Source of the DNA: Methanothrix soehngenii GP6 | GTDB taxonomy: Archaea; Halobacteriota; Methanosarcinia; Methanotrichales; Methanotrichaceae | Length of the DNA: 64,000 nt | Assembly (NCBI RefSeq): GCF_000204415.1 | Contig: NC_015416.1 | Location: forward strand, 2,170,001 to 2,234,000 | Reading direction: 5' to 3' | Shown here: positions 8,388-17,191 of the stretch, piece after piece | How positions within the stretch are numbered: the stretch's first letter is position 1 | How the letters are laid out: each line of letters starts with the position of its first letter | The notes under the pieces: model-generated | What the model was told of the DNA's origin: nothing | What the model saw: the letters and a program-made list of their open reading frames with translations, nothing else | Databases searched by the model: none | Translations under genes and position numbers: made by a program

Positions 8388-8780
8388 TCACTCGCAAACC
8401 TCATTTCTTCTTTGCTGCTTCTGTCGACACTGGCGCGCGGATGCATCCTCATCCTCGATCCCAAGATAGTTTGCTCCCCAGTTACAGAGCGCTTCAAGGA
8501 CTGGAATCAATGTCTTTCCGAAATCCGTGATTCTGTATTCCACCCGGGGTGGAACTTCTGGATAGATCGTTCGCTTGATAACCCCATCCTCCTCCAGTTC
8601 GCGAAGCTGCTTTGTCAGCATCTTGGTATTGACCCCCGGTATCGCTTTTTGCAGCTCATTAAAGCGCAACACTGCATCTCCGAGGGCCCAGAGGATAAGG
8701 GGTTTCCACTTGCCGCCGATCACATCCAGCGCCGCCTCCACCGGGCAGTGAAAGGTCTTCCCGTTCTTGGTAAAGGTCAT
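8388..8780 (-). CDS. HxlR-family transcriptional regulator
   Basis: A 130-residue winged-helix protein with the typical HxlR opening, CPVEAALDVIGGKWKPLILW (12-31), with the cysteine conserved in many redox-sensing members. It continues with RFNELQKAIPGVNTKMLTKQ and RVEYRITDFGKTLIPVLEAL. It is divergent from the flavin reductase-nitroreductase operon at 8880. The shared 99-base region has two inverted repeats, so HxlR probably controls that operon and itself. The polar C-terminal tail is variable in the family. Confidence 0.9.
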   Translation of the reverse strand: MTFTKNGKTFHCPVEAALDVIGGKWKPLILWALGDAVLRFNELQKAIPGVNTKMLTKQLRELEEDGVIKRTIYPEVPPRVEYRITDFGKTLIPVLEALCNWGANYLGIEDEDASARQCRQKQQRRNEVCE

Positions 8781-8793
8781 AGTTACTCCTATG

Positions 8794-8835
8794 ATAGTAT
8801 GTTACTATTTTGACTGTATTTCCTATATATACAGT
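8794..8835. promoter_or_regulatory. Two inverted repeats around a TATA box (candidate HxlR operators)
   Basis: The region holds a perfect six-base inverted repeat ATAGTA-TGT-TACTAT (8794-8808). It also holds a perfect seven-base repeat ACTGTAT (8813-8819) and ATACAGT (8829-8835). The second brackets CCTATATATA (8822-8831), which lies where the TATA box of the rightward gene (ATG 8880) should be. A protein on that repeat would block TBP access. Confidence 0.55.
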
Positions 8836-8879
8836 TAACGCAATTTTTTCGCTAACAGTTCAGATTACAGGAGAAGACT

Positions 8880-9443
8880 ATGGATAAAATGCAGATCGGA
8901 CAGAACTTTTTCATTCCGATGCCTGTGGTTCTTGTAGGGACGCAGGTTTCAGGAATCGCTAATTTCATGGCTGTTGGCTGGTGCACGCGGGCAAATGCAA
9001 CTCCGCCTATGCTCGTCTGCGGGATTGCGAATCACCACTATACACCGAAAGGCATAGCAGAGACAAAGACCTTCTCAGTGAACATCCCATCATCGGAGCT
9101 TCTGGATAAGACCGATTACTGCGGGCTTGTGTCTGGAGAAAAGGTCGACAAATCGGAGACCTTCGAGATCTTCTACGGCTCGCTGAAGACCGCCCCGATG
9201 ATCCGGGAATGCCCGGTCTCGCTTGAGTGCCGGCTCGTCCAGATCGTGCCCCTCCCAACCAACAGCCTCTACATCGGCGAGATAGTCGGTGCATATGCAG
9301 ATGGCAGGGTAATCAAAGATGGAAAGCCTGATTTCCCGGAGATCGACCCGCTCTTCCTGACCATGCCCGACAACCGCTACTGGACGCTTGGGAAGCATGC
9401 CGGTGACGCGTGGAGCGCCGGAAAGAAGCTGATACAGCGATGA
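8880..9443 (+). CDS. Flavin reductase-like (flavoredoxin) FMN protein
   Basis: A 187-residue protein of the flavin reductase-like split-barrel family. Typical features are GIANFMAVGWCTRANATPPM (21-40), the early FIPMPVVLVGTQ strand, and KTFSVNIPS. Archaeal members bind FMN and act as electron carriers or reductases of flavin or ferric substrates (family knowledge). The start ATG has AGGAG eight bases upstream. It is the first gene of a three-gene operon facing the HxlR regulator. Electrons could pass to or from the ferredoxin-nitroreductase encoded 22 bases downstream (inference). Confidence 0.88.
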   Translation: MDKMQIGQNFFIPMPVVLVGTQVSGIANFMAVGWCTRANATPPMLVCGIANHHYTPKGIAETKTFSVNIPSSELLDKTDYCGLVSGEKVDKSETFEIFYGSLKTAPMIRECPVSLECRLVQIVPLPTNSLYIGEIVGAYADGRVIKDGKPDFPEIDPLFLTMPDNRYWTLGKHAGDAWSAGKKLIQR

Positions 9444-9465
9444 CATCATAGCAAGAGCGATTTTC

Positions 9466-10284
9466 ATGACAACCATACTGGTCGACCAGGATCTCTGCAC
9501 TCGTTGCGGGATCTGCTCCACGGTCTGCATAATGGGCATAATCGAGCTTGCCGATGAGAACTCACTGCCGAAAACGAATGACACCAACGCTGGCATTTGC
9601 ATCCAATGCGGGCACTGTGAAGCCCACTGCCCGTCGCATGCGCTAATCCTGAACGATCGCCCGGACGAAAAGGTGCGCCTGCCTGAGGGAGCAGGAAACA
9701 TTGCACCTGATAATATGGGATACTACCTGAGGAAGCGGCGCTCTGTCCGGCACTATACGAAGGACATTGTGCCAAAAGAGAAGATCCTCGAACTCCTCGA
9801 TATTGCCCGGTACGCCGCATCCGCGGGAAACAGACAGCCAGTGGAATGGATCGTTGTCCACGATCAGGAGAGGGTGAAGAAGATCGCTGCCATGACCATC
9901 GAATGGATGAGAACGCTCGCCGGCTCAAACCATCCCATGAGCGGCTACGTCCCGGCGCTCATTAGGGGATGGGAGAGCGGCAGCGATGTTATCTGTCGGG
10001 GCGCCCCGCACCTGCTCGTAGCCACCATACCGGAAGAATATCCAGTGGCCCAGACCGATGCCATCATTGCGCTCACCCACTTCGATCTCGCGGCGCCGGC
10101 ACACGGGATTGGTACCTGCTGGGCCGGCTTTGTTGCGATGGCGGCATCATCGTACAAGCCGCTGCAAAAAGAGCTAAGTATCCCCGCCGGGCGGAGAAGC
10201 GCCTATGCGATGATATTCGGCCACCCGCAGCACGAGATCTACGGGATTCCGCGCCGCAAGCCACTCGTGGTTGCGTGGCTGTAG
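9466..10284 (+). CDS. Nitroreductase-family protein with N-terminal 2[4Fe-4S] ferredoxin domain
   Basis: A 272-residue fusion. Residues 1-75 carry two cluster motifs, CTRCGICSTVC and CIQCGHCEAHCPS. Residues about 85-272 are an FMN-binding nitroreductase domain opening with YYLRKRRSVRHYTKDIVPKE. Such fusions are common in anaerobes. They couple ferredoxin-type electron input to reduction of an unknown substrate (family knowledge). It lies between the flavin reductase and the CMD protein, suggesting one redox pathway under HxlR control. Confidence 0.9.
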   Translation: MTTILVDQDLCTRCGICSTVCIMGIIELADENSLPKTNDTNAGICIQCGHCEAHCPSHALILNDRPDEKVRLPEGAGNIAPDNMGYYLRKRRSVRHYTKDIVPKEKILELLDIARYAASAGNRQPVEWIVVHDQERVKKIAAMTIEWMRTLAGSNHPMSGYVPALIRGWESGSDVICRGAPHLLVATIPEEYPVAQTDAIIALTHFDLAAPAHGIGTCWAGFVAMAASSYKPLQKELSIPAGRRSAYAMIFGHPQHEIYGIPRRKPLVVAWL

Positions 10285-10320
10285 GGCTGGCATGATGGAT
10301 TTGCCTGAAAGGGAGGAACA

Positions 10321-11101
10321 ATGAAAGACTACGCAGAGATTGGAAGGAGAAAACTGCTCCAGATCGATGGAAGCCGGAATCCAGGTCGAAGAGACCATCA
10401 ACAGGATCTGCCCCGACCTTGCCCGGTACCTCATCGAATACTCGTTCGGCGAGATTTATGCTCGTGACGGACTCGACAACAGGACCCGAGAACTCGCGGT
10501 GGTTGCCGCCCTGACAGCCATGGGCACTGCAGCGCCTCAGCTGAAGGTCCACACCCATGCCGCACTTCATGTCGGCTGCATACCGGAGGAGATCCGCGAG
10601 GTCATCATTCAGATGTGCGGGTACGCTGGGTTCCCGGCAACACTGAACGCCATGAAGACGCTTGTCGAGGTCCTGCAGGAGACCGGCCAAGCGCTCCCGA
10701 CGGATTCCCTTCACGCCGGATCCGAAGGGAGGTATGAAAGAGGGAAGAATCTGCTTGCCATGATTGCGCCTGAACAGGAACGCATCCTTAAGGAGACATA
10801 CGACCCGATCAACCCGGACATCGCAAAATACGTCATTGCATTCGGGTATGGCGATATCTATGCACGGGGTCTCCTCTCCCTGCGGGACCGACAGGTCGCG
10901 ACCATTGCAGCGCTTGCGGCAAAAGGGACGGCCCCATCGCAGCTCCGGTTTCATATTGGCGGCGGGTTCAGGGCAGGCCTCTCCGAGGCGGAGATCGTCG
11001 AGATAATGCTGCTCATCTCAATCTATGCCGGCTTTCCAGCCGCCTTGAACGGCATCCTCGCCACCCATGAGGTCGCCGCCTCAATGAAGGAAAATGAATG
11101 A
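10321..11101 (+). CDS. Tandem carboxymuconolactone-decarboxylase-like protein, 5' frameshift
   Basis: Most of the gene encodes two CMD domains (RYLIEYSFGEIYARDGLDNR in the first; KYVIAFGYGDIYARG in the second). The best start is ATG 10321, with GGGAGG six bases upstream, and its first codons read MKDYAEIGRRKLLQIDG as in this family. That frame is lost at about 10368-10370, where removing one G (GATGGAAGCC) would join it to EAGIQVEETINRICPDLARY. As written, translation would have to begin at the in-frame ATG 10367 or an upstream TTG. Neither domain shows the AhpD-type CxxC redox pair, so peroxidase activity is doubtful. Confidence 0.8.
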
Positions 11102-11276
11102 AGATTAGCGAGGAGCCGTAAAATCCTCTGCAACGGGAAGCCCGAAACAGCGCGAAACGGCAACAGAGTTTAGGGAATTGGATCCGGGCAACATTGGGGG
11201 AGGATTTCTCCAGCAGGATTCTTCCCCGGAAATTTGACTTGTGGACAATCTATTTATATATGAATGCTGAAACGGA

Positions 11277-11298
11277 TTTTTGATCGCATGATCAAAAA
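11277..11298. promoter_or_regulatory. Perfect palindrome at the tetR promoter (candidate operator)
   Basis: TTTTTGATC-GCAT-GATCAAAAA is a perfect nine-base inverted repeat. A TATA-like element (CTATTTATATATG) lies at 11250-11262, so transcription should begin close to the palindrome. This is a classical position for autoregulation by the TetR protein encoded at 11370. Confidence 0.55.
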
Positions 11299-11369
11299 AT
11301 TGAGCATACAGTCAAAAAGGCATGGGCGCTTGAACGAGAGCGTTTGGGCCGATCCCAAAGGGAGAAGAG

Positions 11370-11999
11370 ATGACAAACGATAAAGAAGCAGACGAAAGGC
11401 AATCGTTCATTGCTGAGGCGAGGCGAGAGCAGATAATCGAGGCCACGATTGCCACTCTCGATGAGATCGGCTATGTAAACGCCAGCCTTGCGCAAATAGC
11501 CAAGAGAGCTGGAATCAGCACGCCCCTGATCTCATACCATTTCAGCGATAAAAACGACCTGATAAACCAGACTTTGACGACACTGCTCTCTGAGGCTAAC
11601 GCGTATGTAACAGAGCGATTGAAAGAAGGAAGTACAGCGCGGGAGAAGCTGCGCATATTCATCGAGGCAAGGCTTGCATACCAGGGAACGCATTCCAAAC
11701 ATAACGTCGCCCTGATCGAGATCGTTTTCAATGCCAGGACGCCCGACAACGTTCCCTATTATAAGCTGTCCGATGATGGGGAGGACCCGGTTGTATATGC
11801 GCTTGAACAGCTCCTTACCGAAGGCCAGGCCAGCGGCGAGTTCCGCGAGTTCGATATCCATGCCATGGCCAGCGCTATCCAGGGGGCCATTGGCGAGTAT
11901 CTGGCAGATCAGTACCTCATCGCCATGGTCAGCCTGGAGACCTACTGTGCCGAGATATTCGAGATATTTGACAGGGCAACCAAAGCGGATCGGAGGTAA
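11370..11999 (+). CDS. TetR-family transcriptional regulator
   Basis: A 209-residue regulator with an N-terminal TetR HTH (REQIIEATIATLDEIGYVNA, then SLAQIAKRAGISTPLISYHF) and an all-helical C-terminal ligand domain. ATG 11370 is preceded by GGGAGAAG. It is co-directional with the membrane protein that starts four bases after its stop, so the two are translated together. It probably controls this membrane protein/amidohydrolase operon in response to an unknown small molecule. Confidence 0.9.
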   Translation: MTNDKEADERQSFIAEARREQIIEATIATLDEIGYVNASLAQIAKRAGISTPLISYHFSDKNDLINQTLTTLLSEANAYVTERLKEGSTAREKLRIFIEARLAYQGTHSKHNVALIEIVFNARTPDNVPYYKLSDDGEDPVVYALEQLLTEGQASGEFREFDIHAMASAIQGAIGEYLADQYLIAMVSLETYCAEIFEIFDRATKADRR

Positions 12000-12003
12000 A
12001 CCT

Positions 12004-13086
12004 ATGGATTATTCGACATCCCAAACAGTTGGATTGAGCAGGCCCCAAAAGGGATTGGACTTCTGGAACAGCATCGCACCTGTGCTCGGACTCTTCTTCC
12101 TGGCACCTCTGACTGCGGAGTATCTCATCGGCTATTTGTCTATGACTTTTGCAGAGATGCACATGGGTTTATTGCTCTTGGCGCCGACTTATGGTGGCGC
12201 AGCCATCATCATCCGAGAGAGCGCTCGCCGCACAGGCCGTGGCTGGCCGACGATCATTCTGCTCTCACTTGCTTTCGGAATCTTCATGGCGGGCTTGATC
12301 GACCACAGCCTGTTCGATCCATCTTATCAGATCACAGAATTATGGCATGACATGCCAAATCCCACATATATCCCGGCACTCGGCATCAGCTATCTGGATG
12401 CACTGTATTTCGTTTTGGGGCATGTGATCTGGAGCATAAGCGCGCCCATCGCAATAATTGAGACCTTTGTTCCCAGGAGCAGGACGGCGCCGTGGTTGGG
12501 CAACCTCGGGTTAGCTATTATATCGCTCCTGTATATCCTGGCGTCCTCAATCCTCTGCTGGGGGATAGCTATAGATGACCAGTTTTTCCCATCTGCTCTT
12601 CAGATGGCTGGAACGGCCATCGTCGTTATGGCCTTGATCGCCCTGGCGTTTTCCGTCAGATTAGAAGAGCGGCCCTTTGCCGCCATACGGCTGCCCAAAC
12701 CATGGGTGGTTGGAACTGCTGCCTTTATGCTCTTGAGCCTGCCGAACATCATAGAAACAGCATGCGAAATGCTTGGCATCCCTTCGATGTTCATGATCGA
12801 CTGGCCAGGCTTCATAATTAACATCCTCACAGTAGGCCTGCTGGCTGCCCTGACATGGCGATGGTCGCAGAGCAGAGATTGGAGCGCCTCCCATACACTC
12901 TCTTTGGCTGGGGGAGCTCTCCTGACCAGAGCATGGATTGCCTTCCTCTTAGTGCCATTTGATGAGGCGATGTTTTATGACGAGCTGGTTCAGAGAACAG
13001 TCTTCTTACTTGGCGTGGTTATGCTGCTTCTATTGGCGGCATGGAAGATAAGAGCAGAAAAAAAGAGATATGAAGCTTGGGTATAG
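12004..13086 (+). CDS. Polytopic membrane protein of unknown function
   Basis: A 360-residue protein from ATG 12004, with about nine or ten predicted membrane helices spread over the whole length (for example SIAPVLGLFFLAPLTAEYLI and TVFLLGVVMLLLLAAW). An in-frame upstream extension into tetR is rejected because the ATG sits four bases after the tetR stop. A charged motif ESARRTGRGWPT lies between helices. No transporter family is recognised. Together with TetR and the anchored amidohydrolase it may form an uptake, export or detoxification unit (inference). Confidence 0.7.
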   Translation: MDYSTSQTVGLSRPQKGLDFWNSIAPVLGLFFLAPLTAEYLIGYLSMTFAEMHMGLLLLAPTYGGAAIIIRESARRTGRGWPTIILLSLAFGIFMAGLIDHSLFDPSYQITELWHDMPNPTYIPALGISYLDALYFVLGHVIWSISAPIAIIETFVPRSRTAPWLGNLGLAIISLLYILASSILCWGIAIDDQFFPSALQMAGTAIVVMALIALAFSVRLEERPFAAIRLPKPWVVGTAAFMLLSLPNIIETACEMLGIPSMFMIDWPGFIINILTVGLLAALTWRWSQSRDWSASHTLSLAGGALLTRAWIAFLLVPFDEAMFYDELVQRTVFLLGVVMLLLLAAWKIRAEKKRYEAWV

Positions 13087-13119
13087 CAGAAAATTCAAAA
13101 CGTCTTGGGGGAAAAGCAA

Positions 13120-14451
13120 ATGAGCGAATCCTTTCACTTGAAGCGCATCTTGCTGGATGCATTTGCAGTAGTCGCGATCCTTGTTGCAGGCTGTTTTATC
13201 TGCTATAATGCAACGCTTTACACAGCCGGAGCGGCACAGGAGGGATACCTTGCCCTGACCAATGCGACTGTGCTGGAAGGAGAAGACTTAGAACCGATCA
13301 ATAGGGCTGAGGTCCTCATTAAAGATGGCACGATAATTGAGGTCGGAGAAGAGGGCAAAATCGACATCCCACCTGGAGCAAAAGTTCTCGACCTGACCAG
13401 CTACACCCTGATGCCGGGCCTTATCGATATGCATGTGCATCTGGGACCGCAGACTTATAAAGCCAATGAAGAGCCGGGCATCCTGGAGATGCCAAAGCTG
13501 GTCTTCGACTGGGTGCGCTTCTACCCCGATACGCGGCGTGCATTTCTGGAGAACGGCGTCACCACCGTCCGGGACCTGGGGAACGAGCATGGCTGGATCA
13601 TGGAGCTTCGCCGGCATCTTCGAGACGGTTCCCTGGAAGGGCCGCGCCTGTTTGCTGCCGGCCCCATATTCACGACGCCGGGCGGCCATCCAGTGGCTAC
13701 CTTTGGAGTTGATCCGGCATCTGACTCAGTGCGACTTCCAAGCACCACGGAAGAAGCCCGCAGAGCAGTGAAGGAGCTCGCCAGCGGCGAAGATCGAGCA
13801 GACCTCATCAAGGTGGTTCAGGAGCGAGGCGGGCCTGGGCGCGACCTTGAACCAATAGCCCCCGAAGTCCTTGATGCTATTGTGACTGAGGCGCACGAGC
13901 AAGGCCTTGCCGTCACCGCCCATTGGGGCACCCTCGAAGACCTGGAGGACGTTCTCGCCGCCGGGGTTGACGGATTGGAGCATGTCGAAGCGAGGGCTGT
14001 TCTTGATGGCTGGCCAGAGGATGTCCTGGACAGACTGGTGGAACAAAACGTGCCAATTACGCCGACGCTGTCAGTCACAGACGCGGTACTTCCTCCACAG
14101 ATCTCTTCGCAGCTCAGACTGCGAGTGGGAGAGCTTTATGCTGCAGGAGGTTGGATCGTTGTGGGAAGCGACGCGCCCATTAACGGCGTTCCCTTCGGCG
14201 CCGGCGTTCACCGCGAGCTGGAGCTGCTGGTGGATTGTGGACTCACCCCACAGGAGGCCCTGAGAGCTGCGACCATTGAGGCCGCCCGGGCACTGAGAAC
14301 GGATAGCATCGGAGCTATTGAACCCGGGCGCGCTGCAGACCTGCTGGTAGTAGATGGCGACCCGCTCCAGGACATTAAGGATGCTCAAAATGTGGTCATG
14401 CTTTTCCGGGACGGGCGAAGGGTGGTTGACTGCCAAAGCAGAGGGCAGTGA
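13120..14451 (+). CDS. Membrane-anchored amidohydrolase (binuclear metal type)
   Basis: From ATG 13120, which has a GGGGGA site, the product is 443 residues. Residues about 11-29 are a membrane anchor, placing the enzyme outside the cell. All metal ligands of the Lys-carboxylate amidohydrolases are visible: HVH at 105-107, K231, H268, H288 and D351 (in VVGSDAPI). The C-terminal GAIEPGRAADLLVVDGDP closes the beta-sandwich. Relatives are imidazolonepropionase-like and prolidase-like hydrolases of amides or cyclic amides (family knowledge). The substrate is unknown. It follows the TetR and membrane-protein genes. Confidence 0.88.
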   Translation: MSESFHLKRILLDAFAVVAILVAGCFICYNATLYTAGAAQEGYLALTNATVLEGEDLEPINRAEVLIKDGTIIEVGEEGKIDIPPGAKVLDLTSYTLMPGLIDMHVHLGPQTYKANEEPGILEMPKLVFDWVRFYPDTRRAFLENGVTTVRDLGNEHGWIMELRRHLRDGSLEGPRLFAAGPIFTTPGGHPVATFGVDPASDSVRLPSTTEEARRAVKELASGEDRADLIKVVQERGGPGRDLEPIAPEVLDAIVTEAHEQGLAVTAHWGTLEDLEDVLAAGVDGLEHVEARAVLDGWPEDVLDRLVEQNVPITPTLSVTDAVLPPQISSQLRLRVGELYAAGGWIVVGSDAPINGVPFGAGVHRELELLVDCGLTPQEALRAATIEAARALRTDSIGAIEPGRAADLLVVDGDPLQDIKDAQNVVMLFRDGRRVVDCQSRGQ

Positions 14452-14851
14452 ATATCTCTCCAAGAAAGCTCGATTGCGTATGGTCCTTTTAGGGTGTCCT
14501 CTACCGTTTTTTTCATCGTTAGGCTGGGGCAATCGTTCCAAATCAGAAAAGGTTCCTCGCTATTTTGAATGGGTGAACCTGAATCGCTAATTCTCTGTAT
14601 CTTTTTGCCTCTGTGGTGAAACGCTATGCTCTGACCCAACCAAAGAGAAACAGAGGAACAGAGGCCATATTCTCTTCTTGACTTCCCCCACATATTTCAG
14701 CGAAGAGCCTCAGAAAAGATATCATCGATATCTGCAAAGGTAATCTCCATTGGATGCAAATGATTTTGAATTAGAGATAAAAATAGTATCAGAAGAACTC
14801 AAAGCCGATACCAATCCGATACCGGCTCAATTCTTGCACTCTTCGCTTGAC
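14452..14851. other. Intergenic region between convergent genes, carries a dispersed repeat
   Basis: No open frame was supported. It contains one copy of the dispersed repeat described at 14587-14675. An AT-rich part near 14780-14825 has two GATACC/GATACCGG-like repeats. The flanking amidohydrolase and idsA genes converge here. Confidence 0.5.
14587..14675 (-). repeat. Dispersed intergenic repeat, copy 1
   Basis: Read on the minus strand it begins AGAGAATATGGCC, contains TGGTTGGGTCAG, continues TTTCACCACAGAGGCA and ends ACAGAGAAT. The second copy (59179-59269, plus strand) matches along the full length with scattered substitutions. Neither copy is coding and both lie between genes. Confidence 0.6.
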
Positions 14852-15823
14852 CTAGTACCTTCTGCGGATCATGTAGTCGGCCAGCTCGAGCAACGTCTCT
14901 TTGGCCGGTGATGGAGGCAGAACATCCAAAGCCCTCTTGCCCTGTACTACCATCTCCTCTGCTCTGGACCTGGCATACTCAATCGAGCCGCTCCCTTCCA
15001 GAATGGAGATCGACCGGAAGATCTCCTCTGCCGATGCATCCTTCTTGCTGAAGACAGGCACCACTACGTCATTGGCAAAGGCATGGATCATGATCAATGT
15101 CTTCTTACCCTCGATCAGATCCCCGCCCTGCCTTTTTCCCGAGACCTCCTCCGGGGTCAAAAGATCGATGACATCATCCTGGAGCTGAAATCCCATGCCT
15201 GTCAGCCGGCCAAACTCATCCAGCGCCCTGACCACCTCGGGCGATGCCCCGGCCAGGAGACCCCCCATCCCTGCAGAAGCGCCATAGAGAACACCGGTCT
15301 TCTTCTCGATCATCTCCATGTACTCGTTCTCAGTCACCCGGTCTTTAGATTCGAACTCCATGTCCAGCCACTGGCCCTCGCAAATCGCCGTGCAGGTCCG
15401 GGAGAGCATATTCATCGCCCCTAAGATCCGCTCCGGGCTGGCCGCAGTCATCCCCAAAACCTGAAAGGCCTTGGAGTAAAGGGTATCGCCAGCCAGAATA
15501 GCTCCCGACTGCCCCCAGATCTTATGCACCGCAGGCCTCCCCCGACGCACATCGGCATTGTCCATGATGTCATCATGAATGAGAGTGAAGTTATGGACCA
15601 ATTCGATGGATACCGCCGCCGGAGCCAGGGCGAGAGCCTCTCCACCCGCAGCCTCAGCCGCAAGTAGCAGCATCGACGGCCTCAACCTCTTCCCGCCGGA
15701 GTCCACCAGGTGCCGGCTCGCCTCATACAGGCCGCGCGGATGCATCACTGGGAGCAGCTTTTCGATGGTTGCCGTTACCAGAGCCGCACGCCTCTCCAGC
15801 TCTTCCTCCATCATCCTTCTCAC
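14852..15823 (-). CDS. idsA: Short-chain polyprenyl diphosphate synthase (GGPP/farnesylgeranyl type)
   Basis: A 323-residue trans-prenyltransferase with both Asp-rich motifs: DDIMD (84-88) and DDVID (216-220). It also has GGKRLRP (43-49) for isopentenyl diphosphate binding. It condenses IPP with allylic diphosphates to make the C20 (or C25) chain of archaeal ether lipids. It is the last gene of the long operon that also carries mvk, ipk and fni, 30 bases after the RNase J gene. Chain length cannot be fixed from sequence alone. Confidence 0.93.
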   Translation of the reverse strand: MRRMMEEELERRAALVTATIEKLLPVMHPRGLYEASRHLVDSGGKRLRPSMLLLAAEAAGGEALALAPAAVSIELVHNFTLIHDDIMDNADVRRGRPAVHKIWGQSGAILAGDTLYSKAFQVLGMTAASPERILGAMNMLSRTCTAICEGQWLDMEFESKDRVTENEYMEMIEKKTGVLYGASAGMGGLLAGASPEVVRALDEFGRLTGMGFQLQDDVIDLLTPEEVSGKRQGGDLIEGKKTLIMIHAFANDVVVPVFSKKDASAEEIFRSISILEGSGSIEYARSRAEEMVVQGKRALDVLPPSPAKETLLELADYMIRRRY

Positions 15824-15853
15824 AACCTACCTTGATTCTATTTAAATTGAGCT

Positions 15854-17191
15854 TCAATCGATGAGAAGCTCCTGGCCGTTCCTCACTAGATGGATATTTG
15901 ATCCCAGAGAGTAGCCCGTCTCCTCAGCCATCATCAGATAGCTGCCATGACTCCTCAGTGTCCCGTGGCTCGGTATGACATGCTCCGGATTGATCATCCG
16001 CAACAGCTCCCAGTGATCCTCCCGACAGGCATGCCCGGAGACATGCACATTATCGTAGATCCTGCCTCCTCTCATCTTTAGCTTGGTCACCACAGTATGG
16101 CGGTTGGACTCGTTCAGAGGCTGGGGAATGATTCCTGCGGAGAAGATCACTCGATCTCCGGAATCCACCAGAAAGTCGGTCTCTCCATTGGCCACCCGGC
16201 TCAATATCGCCCCCGGCTCACCCTGATGGCCGGTCATGATGGGCAGATACTTGTCCTTGCCTTCGCTCATGATCCTCTTCAGGGCCTTGTCCACCGACTT
16301 TCTCCTTCCAAAGACTGAGACTTCCCCCTGCTGGGCATAACCGGTCCGCACTGCCGTACCCCAGTACTTCTCCATGGACCGGCCTAAGAGCACCGGCTTT
16401 CTCCCCATCTTATGAGCTGCTTCGATTATCGCTCTGATCCGGGCGATATGGGAGGAGAAGGTGGTGACCATGACCCCAGACCTGGATTCCTCTGTGCCGA
16501 TAAGAACGTCCATCACCAGGTCCTTGGCTATCTGCTCGGACGGCGTCTTTCCGGAGATGGCGGCATTGGTGGTCTCGGTGATGAGAGCCAGCACCCCCTC
16601 CTTTCCCAAGGCCCTCAGCCGGGCAAAGTCTGGCGGCTCACCCAATGTCGGCGATCGATCGATCTTGAAGTCATTGGCATAGAGAATAATCCCTTTGGGA
16701 GTGTGAATGGCGGCAAACACGCAGTCCACAATGCTGTGCTGTACCCGCACGAACTCCAGATCGATATCCGGCGTAACCTGAAAACGCTCTCCAGCGTTCA
16801 TGGTCTTCAGGGGATTGTTCACCCCGAAGATCTTCTCCGACTTGATCTCCTGATTTATCAGGTCTGCCGTAAACGGAGAGGCAATTATCGGAGCATGGTA
16901 CTTATGAGCCAGCTTGGATATGGCTCCGATATGATCGAGGTGACCATGAGTGCAGGCGATGGCCCTGACTTTTCCATCAACGTTCTCCATTATGCTGTCA
17001 TCGGGAATGGCGCCTATGTTGATCAGGTCTGCGGCATGCAGGGACTCTACATCGGTATCCTCATGAATCTGCACCCGATCCAGCCTGATCCCCATATCCA
17101 TTACTACAATATCTTTTCCTATCCTTATCGCAGTCATGTTGCGGCCGATCTCATTATAGCCGCCGACGGCGATTATCGCAATATCTTTCAT
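15854..17191 (-). CDS. rnj: Archaeal RNase J-type ribonuclease
   Basis: A 445-residue metallo-beta-lactamase/beta-CASP protein. The metal motif HGHLDH is at 82-87, and the glycine-rich start VGGYNEIGRNM is typical of RNase J. A C-terminal HVSGHACREDHW (beta-CASP motif C region) and VIPSHG follow. Archaeal RNase J is a 5'-3' exoribonuclease with roles in RNA processing and decay (family knowledge). It overlaps the end of fni by four bases, in the conserved isoprenoid cluster. Confidence 0.9.
   Translation of the reverse strand: MKDIAIIAVGGYNEIGRNMTAIRIGKDIVVMDMGIRLDRVQIHEDTDVESLHAADLINIGAIPDDSIMENVDGKVRAIACTHGHLDHIGAISKLAHKYHAPIIASPFTADLINQEIKSEKIFGVNNPLKTMNAGERFQVTPDIDLEFVRVQHSIVDCVFAAIHTPKGIILYANDFKIDRSPTLGEPPDFARLRALGKEGVLALITETTNAAISGKTPSEQIAKDLVMDVLIGTEESRSGVMVTTFSSHIARIRAIIEAAHKMGRKPVLLGRSMEKYWGTAVRTGYAQQGEVSVFGRRKSVDKALKRIMSEGKDKYLPIMTGHQGEPGAILSRVANGETDFLVDSGDRVIFSAGIIPQPLNESNRHTVVTKLKMRGGRIYDNVHVSGHACREDHWELLRMINPEHVIPSHGTLRSHGSYLMMAEETGYSLGSNIHLVRNGQELLID

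Noticed and set aside
11731-12003. Upstream extension of the membrane protein into tetR
   Set aside because: It would overlap the TetR coding region in another frame by 270 bases; ATG 12004 directly follows the tetR stop.
1131-14825. Shared AGTATCAGAA motif at about 1141 and 14788
   Set aside because: The match is only about ten bases with little flanking similarity; not enough to call a repeat family.
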